In this document: piece by piece, positions 24,780 through 37,110 of the stretch
How the letters are laid out: each line of letters begins with the position of its first letter
Numbering within the stretch: position 1 is the first letter of the stretch
Assembly: GCF_036013975.1 (NCBI RefSeq)
Contig: NZ_CP107904.1
Location: 5,295,001 to 5,359,000, forward strand
Direction of reading: 5' to 3'
DNA length: 64,000 nt
Source of the DNA: Kitasatospora sp. NBC_00458
GTDB taxonomy: Bacteria > Actinomycetota > Actinomycetes > Streptomycetales > Streptomycetaceae
Position numbers and translations under genes: made by a program
The notes under the pieces: model-generated
What the model was told of the DNA's origin: nothing
Seen by the model: the letters and a program-made list of their open reading frames with translations, nothing else
The model's database searches: none

Positions 24780-25014
24780 GACGAAGAACCCCCTCCATCG
24801 CGACGCCCGCCGCCCGCTCCGGGCGTCCCCCCACCGTCTTCACAACAGGGTAGGGAGCGGGGCCTGGCAGCGGAGGTTTTCCCGGGATTGCGCCGGGCGG
24901 TGCGGGCGGTGCGGAAGGGGCCGCGGGCGGAGGGGGGACGGGGCGCCGGCGCCGGGGGACCGGCCGGACGGCGGGGTCGGCGAGCCGGGCGGAAGCGGTT
25001 CCGCAGCGGGGGCC

Positions 25015-25048
25015 GCCGGAGAACGGGCTTAGCCGGAGAACGGGCTTA
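25015..25048. repeat. 17-base tandem duplication
   Basis: GCCGGAGAACGGGCTTA occurs twice without a gap at 25015-25031 and 25032-25048. Confidence 0.85.
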
Positions 25049-25126
25049 GGGAGGGCGGTGGCCGGGAAGGGGTGCCGGGAACGGCCCGGTGTCGGCGGTC
25101 CCCCCGGAAACGGTGGAGGCCGAGAC

Positions 25127-25157
25127 CCGTGGCGCCCTCCAGGAAAGGGCGCCACGG
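25127..25157. terminator. Isolated hairpin
   Basis: A 12-bp perfect stem (CCGTGGCGCCCT with AGGGCGCCACGG) encloses a 7-base loop. No gene ends nearby on the plus strand. On the minus strand it would stop transcripts coming from the mfd side. Confidence 0.6.
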
Positions 25158-25259
25158 TTCCCGGCGCTTGGGCGGGCGCCCCCACCCAGGGTCGCCCGGC
25201 CTCGCACTCCCGACCCCCATCGGGTGTGCGACCGTGCCTTCCGCAGCCATCCCCCACGG

Positions 25260-25288
25260 TTGGGTGCGGCGGGCACATTCACTATGGT
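25260..25288 (+). promoter_or_regulatory. Promoter-like pair TTGGGT - 17 bases - TATGGT
   Basis: This is a near-consensus vegetative promoter arrangement, 490 bases before the mfd start with no clear gene after it. It may give mfd a long leader, drive a small RNA, or be a remnant of a lost gene. Confidence 0.5.
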
Positions 25289-25673
25289 GCGCGATCTCCA
25301 TGGACGGGCAGTGACAGGAGTATGTCCAGTTCGTGGCAGATCGCGACGGCGGGGAAACAGACCGGCGGAACGGCCTGAGCGGCAGCGTGCGGCCGGTGGT
25401 TCGTCCGCGCCCGGCCACGGCTCGCCGTCGTCCCCCGTCGGCGTCCGTGCCGCCGTCCCCGCAGGCGCCCGTGCCGTCGCCCTGTCCGCCGTCCGGATGC
25501 CCGGTCGGCCGTCACTCCGCCCGCACGGGGATCACGCCCCTCCTCGCCCGCGCCCGCCGCGCCCCCGCCAGGCTCCCGGCCCGACCCCCCGGCCCGCCCC
25601 CCGGCCCGACGCGGCCCGGCCGGGGCCGGGCCCGCGCCCGGCCGTGCGCCGCGTGCGCGTCAGCCTCGCGGCG

Positions 25674-25679
25674 TAGGCT
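25674..25679 (+). promoter_or_regulatory. -10 hexamer TAGGCT upstream of mfd
   Basis: TAGGCT lies about 100 bases before the mfd start. The same hexamer precedes bldA, eno and cbs in this window. No good -35 box is visible. Confidence 0.4.
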
Positions 25680-25780
25680 GGAGACCCCCGGCCGCTCGGC
25701 GTGCCGGGCCGTTCGCGTTGCCCGGGCGGGCCTTCGGGGCCCGGGGCAGCACCAGCCACGGGACGAAGAAGAGACTCCAG

Positions 25781-29413
<3,633 letters not shown>

Positions 29414-29430
29414 CCGGGTCCTCCGGTGAG

Positions 29431-29464
29431 CGGCGGTCCCGGGCGGTGACGCCCGGGGCCGCCG
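29431..29464. terminator. Hairpin terminator after mfd
   Basis: A 15-bp stem with one G-U pair (CGGCGGTCCCGGGCG with CGCCCGGGGCCGCCG) and a GTGA loop is followed by TTT, between convergent genes. Confidence 0.8.
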
Positions 29465-29539
29465 TTTCCGTTCCGGCCGCCGCGACCGCCGGGCGGTCCG
29501 GGGCGGGGCTGTCGGGGGAGGAGGCTGTGAACAGGGCCG

Positions 29540-30175
29540 TCAGCCGATCTTCCACTGGCCGACCTGCTGGGCGAAGCCGCTGTCCAGGGCGAACTGGACC
29601 TTGTCCAGCTTGGTGCCGTCCGGGATCTCGAAGGCGACGAAGCCCTTGCCCGTCTCGCCGGCGGCGATGTTGGTCGGCGTCTGGAAGGACGGGCCGGCCT
29701 TGGTGTCGGCGAGCGTCGCGGAGTACGCCTGGCCCTGGGTGTCGAGCAGCTTGGCGCTGACGAAGGGCGATTCGCCGTAGGCCTTGGAGCCGGTCGGCTT
29801 GATCTGGAACTGCACGGCGACGTAGTGCTTGCCGTCCTCCGCCTTGAGGTACTCGTTGCTGCTCGCGGCCGGGTCGACCACCTTCAACGCGGTGACGTCG
29901 GCGGTGTTGCCCTTGTCCAGGCTGCCCTTGAGGGCGATGGTGTCGCCGATCTTGGCGGGGGCCTTGGGCGCGTCGGCCGGCTTGGTCTCGGCGGGCTTGC
30001 TCTCGGCCGGGGAGGCCGGGGCGGCACTGCCGTCGGCCGCGGCCGGCGCCGCCGCGGAGGTCTGCTTGGCCTCGGTGGAGACGGTGGGGCCGCCGGTCGA
30101 GGTGCAGGCGGTCGCGGTGAGGGTGACGAGCGCGGCGCCGAGCAGCAGGGCGGCGGTGCGGCGGGTCGTGGACAT
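29540..30175 (-). CDS. DUF4352-type lipoprotein
   Basis: The 211-residue exported lipoprotein has a signal peptide MSTTRRTAALLLGAALVTL and lipobox TATAC (Cys near 25). An Ala/Pro/Glu linker of about 60 residues follows (ESKPAETKPADAPKAP). A DUF4352 immunoglobulin-like domain follows (GDTIALKG, KHYVAVQFQIKPTG, FVSAKLLDTQGQAY, GKGFVAFEIPDGTKLDKVQF). ATG 30175 is chosen because AGGAGAG lies 5 bases upstream and the signal peptide then starts correctly. DUF4352 domains often bind or present cell-surface partners, but no function is known here. It is divergent from the methylase across a palindrome-rich region. Confidence 0.87.
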   Translation of the reverse strand: MSTTRRTAALLLGAALVTLTATACTSTGGPTVSTEAKQTSAAAPAAADGSAAPASPAESKPAETKPADAPKAPAKIGDTIALKGSLDKGNTADVTALKVVDPAASSNEYLKAEDGKHYVAVQFQIKPTGSKAYGESPFVSAKLLDTQGQAYSATLADTKAGPSFQTPTNIAAGETGKGFVAFEIPDGTKLDKVQFALDSGFAQQVGQWKIG

Positions 30176-30254
30176 GGGGCTCTCCTGGTCTTCCGGTGTG
30201 CCGCCTGGTGCGGCGTCGACAGGACAGATCACATCACCTGCTGTGAACGATGTC

Positions 30255-30293
30255 AACGGAGATTCGTGAAACATCTCCGTTCACGTGTGAACG
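30255..30293. promoter_or_regulatory. Overlapping palindromes in the DUF4352/methylase divergent promoter
   Basis: AACGGAGAT (30255-30263) and ATCTCCGTT (30273-30281) form an inverted repeat with a 9-base spacer. Overlapping it, CGTTCACGTGTGAACG (30278-30293) is a perfect 16-base palindrome. A TATGCT box follows at 30314-30319. Related GTGAAC sequences recur just upstream. This is a likely binding site for a regulator that controls one or both genes. Confidence 0.55.
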
Positions 30294-30410
30294 GTTCGCC
30301 GGACCGTGCTGGCTATGCTGTGTGGTCACACCCGTACGCCCCGCCACGCGGCGCAGCCCCCGGGGCCGCCGTCGCCACTGTCGTCGTCGCCGTCGCCGAA
30401 GGAGCCCCCC

Positions 30411-32591
30411 ATGCCGGACCGTCCCGAGGTGACCGCCGTCGAGATCGCCCGGCTGGCCGGAGTGGGGCGCGCGGCCGTCAGCAACTGGCGCCGCCGGCAC
30501 CCCGACTTCCCGCGCCCGGTCGGCGGCACCGACAGCAGCCCGGCCTTCGCGCTCACCGAGGTCGAGGCCTGGCTCCGCGCCCAGGGCAAGATCGCCGAAC
30601 TGCCGCTGCTCGAACGCGTCTGGCGGCTGGTGGAGACCCTCCGCGACCCGGCGGGCCACCCCGCCGCCCCGCTGGTCCAGGCCGGTGCCGTCCTCCTGCT
30701 GCACCACCGCGCACCGGACCGCTGGACCGCCCTCGCGGGAGAGCCGGAGACCAGGCTCGCCATCGCCCTGCCCCGCGCACTGGCCGAGACCGCCGGTACC
30801 GCCCTCGGCCCCGACGGCGCCGCCGGCCTCCACCTGCCCGGACTGCTCGGCTCCACCCAGCTGGACCTCGCCCGCCTCCTCACCGAACTCGCCGGCGCCG
30901 CGGGCCCCTCCGGCGCCTTCGAACAGCTGCTCACCCGGTACGCCGAGGCCAACACCCGGCAGCTCAGCCCCACCCCGCCGGAGGCCGCCGGGCTGCTCGC
31001 CGCCGTCGCCGGAGTGCCCGCCACCGTGCTCGACCCGGCCACCGGCCTCGGCGCCCTGCTGCTCGCCCTCCCGCCGACCACCGGCCGGTACGGCCAGGAT
31101 GCCGACCCGGTCACCACCGCGCTCGCCCTGCTCCGGCTCGCTCTGCAGACGCCGGCGGCCGACCCCGGGCCGCTCCCGCTGGACCTGCGCGCCGGTGACG
31201 CCCTGCGCTCCGACGCCCACCCCGGCCGCACCTTCGAAGCGGTGCTCTGCCAGCCCCCCTACAACGAGCGGGACTGGGGGCACGACGAGCTCCAGTTCGA
31301 CCGGCGGTGGCCCGGCGGCCTCGTCCCGCCCCGCGGGGAGTCCGAGCTCGCCTGGGTGCTGCACTGCCTCGCCCACACCCGCCCCGGCGGCCTCGCCGCC
31401 CTGCTCCTCCCGCCGACCGTCGCCACCCGGCGGGCCGGTCGCCGGGTCCGGGCCGAACTGCTGCGCACCGGCGCCCTGCGCGCCGTCGTCGCCCTCCCGG
31501 CCGGCGCCGCACCCCCGTACGGGGTGCCGCTCCACCTCTGGGTGCTGCGCGCCCCGCTCCCCGGGGACGACTTCCGCCACGTGCTGCTGCTGGACGCGGC
31601 CTCGGCCTCGCCGTCCTCGGCCGAGGTCGCGGAGGGCGGCCGCGACAAGGTCCGCTGGCCCGAACTGCACCGGACCGTCCTGGACGCCTGGCGCGCCTTC
31701 GACCTCGCCGCCCGCGAGGGCCTGCCGCTGCCCCCGGACCGCCCCGGGGAGTACCGGACCATGGCGGCCATCGACCTGCTCGACGACGAGACCGACCTCT
31801 CGCCCACCCGTCACGTCCCGCCGGCCGCCCCGCTCGGCGGTGCGGCCGAACTGTCCCACCTCAGCGGCCGGCTGACCGAACTGCTGGACAGCCTGGGCGC
31901 GCCCGACGCGCTGCTCCCCGGGCCGACCGGCGCGGGCTCCGCCGCAGGTTCCGGTGCGGGTTCCGGTGCGGGGGGCGCGGGTGCGGGCGCCGGCGCGGTG
32001 GTCACGCTGGGGGAGCTGGTCCGGGCCGGGGTGCTGGAGGTGTACTCCTCCGGGACCGGCGCACCCGGAGTGCCGTCCGCCACCGACCCGTCCGGCACGC
32101 CCGTGCTGACCGACCAGGACCTCGCCGCCGGGACCCGTCCGGCCGCCGTCCTCGACCGGACGGCCGCGCCCGCCCACGGCGAGCCGCTGACCAGGACCGG
32201 CGATGTCGTCGTCCCGGCCCTCGGCGGCGCCGCCGCGCGGGTCGTCGGCCCCGCCGGAGCGCCGTCCGGTGCCGCCCTGGGCCGCCAGCTCCACCTGCTC
32301 CGGCCCGACCCGGCCGCCCTCGACCCGCACTTCCTGGCCGGCCACCTGCGTTCCACTGCGGCCGCCCGGCGGGCCACCAGCCACGCCTCCACCACGACCC
32401 GCCTCGACATCCGCCGCGTCGAGCTGCCCCGCCTCCCGATCGCCGAACAGCGCCGTCTCGGCGAGGCCTTCGCCCGCCTCGCCGCGTTCGACTCCACCCT
32501 GCAGCAGGCCGCCTCGCTCGGCCACGCCCTCACCCAGGCCCTCACCGACGCCCTCGCCACCGGCGCCGCCGAGCCGCCGCACACCCCCTGA
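30411..32591 (+). CDS. HTH-HsdM-HsdS-like single-chain DNA methylase-type protein
   Basis: The 726-residue product begins with a helix-turn-helix segment (VEIARLAGVGRAAVSNWRRR, residues 8-27). It continues with an N6-adenine methylase fold: a SAM motif at D208-PATGLG and motif IV at Q281-P-P-Y284 where the family has NPPY/F. The last 200 residues resemble an HsdS half (LGELVRAGVLEVYSSG, TRTGDVVVPALGG, LDPHFLAGHL, IRRVELPRLPIAEQRRLGEAFARLAAFD). No restriction subunit is adjacent. The altered motif IV may abolish methylation, leaving a DNA-binding or regulatory protein. ATG 30411 has AAGGAG 7 bases upstream. Confidence 0.82.
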   Translation: MPDRPEVTAVEIARLAGVGRAAVSNWRRRHPDFPRPVGGTDSSPAFALTEVEAWLRAQGKIAELPLLERVWRLVETLRDPAGHPAAPLVQAGAVLLLHHRAPDRWTALAGEPETRLAIALPRALAETAGTALGPDGAAGLHLPGLLGSTQLDLARLLTELAGAAGPSGAFEQLLTRYAEANTRQLSPTPPEAAGLLAAVAGVPATVLDPATGLGALLLALPPTTGRYGQDADPVTTALALLRLALQTPAADPGPLPLDLRAGDALRSDAHPGRTFEAVLCQPPYNERDWGHDELQFDRRWPGGLVPPRGESELAWVLHCLAHTRPGGLAALLLPPTVATRRAGRRVRAELLRTGALRAVVALPAGAAPPYGVPLHLWVLRAPLPGDDFRHVLLLDAASASPSSAEVAEGGRDKVRWPELHRTVLDAWRAFDLAAREGLPLPPDRPGEYRTMAAIDLLDDETDLSPTRHVPPAAPLGGAAELSHLSGRLTELLDSLGAPDALLPGPTGAGSAAGSGAGSGAGGAGAGAGAVVTLGELVRAGVLEVYSSGTGAPGVPSATDPSGTPVLTDQDLAAGTRPAAVLDRTAAPAHGEPLTRTGDVVVPALGGAAARVVGPAGAPSGAALGRQLHLLRPDPAALDPHFLAGHLRSTAAARRATSHASTTTRLDIRRVELPRLPIAEQRRLGEAFARLAAFDSTLQQAASLGHALTQALTDALATGAAEPPHTP

Positions 32592-32822
32592 CGGACCGTC
32601 CGGCGGTGCCGCCCGCGACGCACCGGGACCGGGACGGCCGGGGCTCACAGGGTCCACAGGGCTCACGGGGCTCACGGGGCGAGCGGGGCGGCCGGGACCC
32701 GGTGACGGCGACGGTGACGGCGGTGCCGGAAGGGATCCCGGCGCGTCGGGTGGTAGCGGTACGGTGTGCTGGGTCGCTCCGTGACCCGGACGGCTGTCGT
32801 ACTCACCCGCTCAGGAGCACGC

Positions 32823-33602
32823 ATGTCAGGGCAGTACCCCGGGCAGTTCGGACCGCCGCCCGGCGGCGCCTACCCGGGTGGCGCGCCCGCCGGCGGCATA
32901 CCGGGCGCCGCACCGTACCCCGCACCGCCGACCTGGAGCGGCCCGGTGCCAGCCCAGGCGCGGCCCGTCGGCCCGTACGGCGTGCTCGGCCGGGTGCTGG
33001 TGGTCCTCGCCCCGCTCCTCACCATCGGCCTGCTCGGCATGGTGCCGTCCCTGCTGCTGGCGGTCCGCCGGCGCCGGGCGTACGACATCCTCGGCGCGGT
33101 CGTCTTCGCCGGACTCTTCCTCACCTACTTCGTCAGCATCGGCATCGCCGGTGACGGCCCCAAGGGCAGCTCGCCCACCGCCGACACCGTCGGCATGGTG
33201 ATGATGGTGCTGATGTGGTTCGTCCCGCCGGTGCACTTCCTGCTGATGGACCGTGCCGCGGTCTGGGCCGCGGGCCGCCCGCAGCCGCCGGCCCCGGTCG
33301 GTCCGCACGGCCTGGCGGCCGCCACCGCTCCCCACCCGGCCCAGCCGGGGTACGGCTACCCGGCGCCCGCCGCCCAGCCGTACGGAACCCCCGCCCAGCC
33401 GGCGTACGGCTACCCGGCGCCTGGCGCCCAGCCGTACGGCACTCCTGCCCAGCCGTTCGCGGCCCCCGCGCCGTACCCGCCGGCGCCCGCCCCGGCCGGG
33501 CCCGCCGCAGCCGGGGCGGGCGCGTCCGGCCCGGCGACCTCCGACGAGCTGCGCGAGCTCGGCGAACTGCTGCGTCGTCAGGCCCGCGAGGGCCGACCGT
33601 GA
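32823..33602 (+). CDS. Pro-rich integral membrane protein coupled to a Ser/Thr kinase
   Basis: The 259-residue product has a Gly/Pro/Tyr-rich N-terminus (QYPGQFGPPPGGAYPGG). Three hydrophobic helices lie between residues about 50 and 145 (VLVVLAPLLTIGLLGMVPSLLL, AVVFAGLFLTYFVSIGIAG, VGMVMMVLMWFVPPVHFLL). A cytoplasmic tail carries GYGYPAPAAQPYGTPAQ repeats and ends in a short charged helix (DELRELGELLRRQAREG). Its stop overlaps the start of the kinase gene (GTGA), so the two are coupled and this protein may anchor or be a substrate of the kinase. I do not recognise a named family. Confidence 0.78.
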   Translation: MSGQYPGQFGPPPGGAYPGGAPAGGIPGAAPYPAPPTWSGPVPAQARPVGPYGVLGRVLVVLAPLLTIGLLGMVPSLLLAVRRRRAYDILGAVVFAGLFLTYFVSIGIAGDGPKGSSPTADTVGMVMMVLMWFVPPVHFLLMDRAAVWAAGRPQPPAPVGPHGLAAATAPHPAQPGYGYPAPAAQPYGTPAQPAYGYPAPGAQPYGTPAQPFAAPAPYPPAPAPAGPAAAGAGASGPATSDELRELGELLRRQAREGRP

Positions 33603-35344
33603 CCGTCGTCCGGGTGATCGACGGCCGGTACCACCTCACCGAGAAGATCGGCCACGGTGGCATGGGCCAGGTCTGGGCGGGTCGCGACGACCGGCTCTCC
33701 CGGCCGGTCGCCGTGAAGCTGCTCCGCACCGACCGCCTCCTCGCCGCCGCATCGGACCCCGCCGGCACCGCGGCCGACCCCCGCCGCCCCGGTGACGACC
33801 TGCGCCGCCGCTTCCTCCGCGAGTGCCGGACCACCGCGGCGCTCGACCACCCGGGCCTGGTCACCGTCTTCGACGCCGGGGAGGACGGCGGTGAGCTGTA
33901 CCTCGTCATGCAGCGCGTCACCGGTGTCAGCCTGGCCGACCTGATCGCCGAGGACGCGCCGTTCCCGGTCGAGCGCGCGGTCGCCGTGGCCGCCCAGCTC
34001 TGCACGGCGCTGGCCGCCGTCCACGCGGTGCCGGTCGTCCACCGCGACCTGAAGCCCAGCAACGTGATGGTCCGTGAGGACGGCCGGACCGTCCTGCTCG
34101 ACCTCGGCATCGCCACCGCGCTCGACCCCGAGGCCACCCGCCTCACCCTCACCGGCGTCCCGATCGGCAGCCCGTCCTACATGGCGCCCGAACAGGCGCT
34201 GACCGGCACCGTCGACCCGCGCAGCGACCTGTACGCGCTCGGCTGCCTGCTGCACGAGATGCTCGCCGGAGAGGGACCGTTCCGCGCGCCCACCGCGCTG
34301 GGCCTGCTGCGCCGGCACGTCGACGACCCGCCGGTGCCGTTGCGCGAGCTGCGCCCCGAGGTGCCGGAGCCGCTGGAGCGGCTGGTCCTCGACCTGCTCG
34401 CCAAGCGGCCGGAGGACCGCCCGGCCGACGCGCAGGAGGTGCACGGACGGCTGCTCCCGTTGCTGCCCGCGGCCCTGTCGGTGCCGCAGCCCCGGTACGG
34501 ACCGCTGCCCGATCCGGCCCGGCCCTACCGGTACCCGGTGCAGCCGCAGCCCCGTCCGGCCGGTTCGGCGGCTTCGGCGCAGCCCGCGCAGTCGGCACCG
34601 CCTGCGCCTCCGCGGGCCGAGCCGCCGCCGTTCCTGATGGCCGGTGCGCCGAGCCGGCCTGCCCGGATCCAGCCTGCCCTGGTCCCGCCGGTCGCGGCCC
34701 CGGCGTGGGCCCCCGCCCCCGCCCCGGCTCCGGCACCGGGCGACCCGGCGGAGGACGACCTCGCGGCGGCCTGCGCGCGGCTCTCCGACCTGGTCGACGC
34801 CGGGCGGCGGGCCGAGGTGCTCGACGTCGCCGCCCGGCTGCTGCCCCGGGTCCGGGCCGAGCTCGGCGACGGTGCGGCGCTGGCCCGCACGGTCCGGACG
34901 ATCTACGCCCGCACCCTGCTGCAGGAGCGGCGCCACCGCGAGGCGCTGCCGGAGTACCGGCTGCTCGCCGCCACCGCGGAGGGCGGCCCGCACGGCCGGG
35001 CGGCCCTGGAGCACCGCCACCGGGCCGCCGAATGCCTGGAGCAGCTCGGCCAGGTCGCCGAGGCGCTCGCCGAGTACCGGACCCTGCTCGACGGCTGGCC
35101 GGACGCCGACCAGGAACGGGTACTGGACCTGCGTGAGCGGATCGGCGCGCTGCTCGTGGCACTCGGGGAGACGGAGGCGGCCTGGTCGTGGCTGCTCCAG
35201 CTGCTCTTCGACCGTGAGCGCCGGGAGGGTCCGCACCACCCGGCCGTCCGGCGGCTCCGCCAGACGCTCGACTCCCTGCAGCCCCACCGCGCCACCGGCA
35301 CGCCCGACCCCCGCGCCACGCCCTGGCCGCCGTCCCACCGTTGA
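33599..35344 (+). CDS. PknB-type Ser/Thr protein kinase with TPR-like C-terminus
   Basis: The 581-residue product carries a Hanks-type kinase domain at residues 10-270. The glycine loop is IGHGGMGQVW, the ATP lysine is K40 (VAVKLLR), the catalytic loop is H148-R-D150-LKPSN, and the P+1 region is IGSPSYMAPEQ. The metal-binding motif reads D168-L-G instead of DFG, a conservative change. A Pro-rich linker (about 290-385) leads to TPR-like helices (AARLLPRVRAELGDGAALARTV, REALPEYRLLAATAEGG, AEALAEYRTLLDGWPDA). There is no transmembrane helix or PASTA domain, so membrane contact probably comes from the coupled upstream protein. The start GTG 33599 overlaps the previous stop. Confidence 0.93.
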   Translation: MTVVRVIDGRYHLTEKIGHGGMGQVWAGRDDRLSRPVAVKLLRTDRLLAAASDPAGTAADPRRPGDDLRRRFLRECRTTAALDHPGLVTVFDAGEDGGELYLVMQRVTGVSLADLIAEDAPFPVERAVAVAAQLCTALAAVHAVPVVHRDLKPSNVMVREDGRTVLLDLGIATALDPEATRLTLTGVPIGSPSYMAPEQALTGTVDPRSDLYALGCLLHEMLAGEGPFRAPTALGLLRRHVDDPPVPLRELRPEVPEPLERLVLDLLAKRPEDRPADAQEVHGRLLPLLPAALSVPQPRYGPLPDPARPYRYPVQPQPRPAGSAASAQPAQSAPPAPPRAEPPPFLMAGAPSRPARIQPALVPPVAAPAWAPAPAPAPAPGDPAEDDLAAACARLSDLVDAGRRAEVLDVAARLLPRVRAELGDGAALARTVRTIYARTLLQERRHREALPEYRLLAATAEGGPHGRAALEHRHRAAECLEQLGQVAEALAEYRTLLDGWPDADQERVLDLRERIGALLVALGETEAAWSWLLQLLFDRERREGPHHPAVRRLRQTLDSLQPHRATGTPDPRATPWPPSHR

Positions 35345-35665
35345 CCGTGCCGGCCGTGCGCGACCGTGCCGGCCGCCCCTGACCGCACGCCGTCCGTGGC
35401 CCGCACCCGCCGTGAGCCGCCGGGCGGGGCTCCGACCCGTTCCGTCCCGCTCCCTGCCCTGCCCTGCTCTGCCCTGCCCCGCTCCCTGACCGCACCCCGC
35501 CAGGCCGGGGAGCGTGGGCGGCGGCTTACGCCCGCCGGGTCCGTCGGTGGCGCTGCGGGTGCTACGTGTGCCGCGGGCTCCGGGGTGCGGAACGGCGGTC
35601 GGCGGGGCCGACCTCCTGTGCGCGGGCATGACTTTCGACAGATCCGCGGACCGCGACGCGTTCCG
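35345..35665. other. Low-complexity intergenic region
   Basis: The region is mostly slippage-prone DNA, including runs of CCCTG-type units near 35450-35480. Apart from the downstream promoter I see no gene or structured RNA. Confidence 0.5.
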
Positions 35666-35671
35666 TAGGGT
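35666..35671 (+). promoter_or_regulatory. -10 hexamer TAGGGT of a leaderless promoter
   Basis: TAGGGT lies exactly 7 bases before ATG 35679. No ribosome-binding site is present, so the kinase mRNA probably starts at its AUG. Confidence 0.5.
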
Positions 35672-35678
35672 CGTGCGG

Positions 35679-37103
35679 ATGTGGACGAGTGCGCGGTGGG
35701 TGGACCGGGGGCTGCTGGCGGTGGCCGCGGTGGCGGTCGGGCTGAGCCCGGTGGCCGTCTGGTGGGTGGTGCCCGCGATCGGGGCGGCGTTCCTGGCCGG
35801 CCTGCGGATGGACCGGGTGCGTCCGGCGGTGGTGGTGCTGGCCGTACTGGTCACCGTCGGAGTGCTGGCGGCGGTCGCGGTGCCGGCGTGGATGGTGGCG
35901 GGGACGTCGTTCGTGTCCCTGCTGGTCTGCGCCGGGATGGCGCCCTGGATGGTGGGCCGGTTCTGGCGGCAGTCGCAGGAGCTGGTGCGGGCCGGCTGGG
36001 AACGGGCGGAGCGGCTGGAGCGTGAGCAGCAGCTGGTCGCCGAGCAGGCCCGGATGCGCGAGCGGGCCCGGATCGCGCAGGACATGCACGACGCACTCGG
36101 CCACGACCTGAGCCTGATCGCCCTGCGGGCCGGTGCGTTGAAGCTGGCGCCCGACCTCGCCGCCCCGCATCGCGAGGTGGCCCGGGAGATCAGGGCGGGC
36201 GCGGCGGCCGCCGTCGAGCGCCTCGGCGAGGTGATCGGGATCCTGCGGGAGGAGGCGGACGGGCCCGCCGCCCGGGGCCCAGCCGACGTGGGCGTGCCGC
36301 AGCTGGTGGCCGAGTCGGCGGCGGCCGGGCTGGACGTCCGGTTCACCCTCGACGGTGAACCGGGCGGCCTGCCGCTGGCGGCCGAGCACGCCGCGTACCG
36401 GGTGGTCCAGGAGGCGCTGACGAACGCCGCCAAGCACGCCCCGGGAGCCCCGGTCACGGTGCAGGTGGCGTACGCGCCGGACGGCGCCCGGATCCTGGTG
36501 GCCAACGGTCCGGCGGCGCCGGGCGCGGCGGCGGGTCCGGCGCCCGCACCGGGCAGCGGTGGCCGGGGGCTGATCGGCCTGGCCGAGCGGGTCCGGCTGG
36601 CGGGCGGCACGTTCGGCCACGGGCCGGGGGCGGGCGACCCAGGGGGCTTCGAGGTGTCCGCGTACCTGCCCCGGTCCGGTGCGCCGGTGGCTCCGACACC
36701 TGGTCCGGCCGTCGTGTCGCCGGCCCGGGAACTGCGGCACGCCCGGCGCCGGGTGGGCCGGATGATGGTGGCGGTCGTCCTGGCGCCGCTGGCCACGGCG
36801 CTGGTGCTGACCGCCGGCCTGCGGGGGTGGACGATCTACTCCACCGGCCGCGCCGTACTGGACCCGGCGGACTACGCCATGCTGCGGGTCGGCCAGGACC
36901 GGGCGACGGTCCAGCGATTTCTGCCGGAACATCAGTTTCCGTACCATCCGTCCGTGGGCGACCCTCCGCCCCGGGGAGAAGGAGTGACGTGCGAGTACTA
37001 CGCGATCACGGCCGAGCCGTTCAACAACGACCGCTCCGGGGACGCGTACCGGCTCTGCTTCCAGGGGGACGTGCTGATCTCCCTGGACGCCCTCGTCTCG
37101 TGA
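35679..37103 (+). CDS. Sensor histidine kinase with C-terminal membrane-anchored outer domain
   Basis: The product is 474 residues from ATG 35679, chosen by the leaderless spacing; ATG 35628 would add 17. Hydrophobic helices occupy about residues 8-85. The HisKA_3 box is AQDMHDALGHDLSLIALRAG, the N-box is QEALTNAAKHAPG and the G-box is GGRGLIGLAERV. After the ATPase domain there is a second membrane helix (MMVAVVLAPLATALVLTAGL). An extracytoplasmic domain of about 80 residues then contains YAMLRVGQDRATVQRFLPEHQ and two Cys, similar in pattern to SmpA/OmlA-like repeats. A sensor domain at the C-terminus is unusual. The response regulator gene starts 7 bases downstream. Confidence 0.9.
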   Translation: MWTSARWVDRGLLAVAAVAVGLSPVAVWWVVPAIGAAFLAGLRMDRVRPAVVVLAVLVTVGVLAAVAVPAWMVAGTSFVSLLVCAGMAPWMVGRFWRQSQELVRAGWERAERLEREQQLVAEQARMRERARIAQDMHDALGHDLSLIALRAGALKLAPDLAAPHREVAREIRAGAAAAVERLGEVIGILREEADGPAARGPADVGVPQLVAESAAAGLDVRFTLDGEPGGLPLAAEHAAYRVVQEALTNAAKHAPGAPVTVQVAYAPDGARILVANGPAAPGAAAGPAPAPGSGGRGLIGLAERVRLAGGTFGHGPGAGDPGGFEVSAYLPRSGAPVAPTPGPAVVSPARELRHARRRVGRMMVAVVLAPLATALVLTAGLRGWTIYSTGRAVLDPADYAMLRVGQDRATVQRFLPEHQFPYHPSVGDPPPRGEGVTCEYYAITAEPFNNDRSGDAYRLCFQGDVLISLDALVS

Positions 37104-37110
37104 GCGCCGG

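Larger units (their letters stand above)
24780..25780. other. 1-kb gap before mfd without a convincing gene
   Basis: The gap holds a 17-base tandem duplication, an isolated hairpin, one good promoter-like pair and the probable mfd promoter. Open frames exist on both strands but read as Arg/Pro-rich noise and run into mfd in another frame. A decayed gene or an unannotated small RNA starting near 25295 is possible. Confidence 0.5.
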
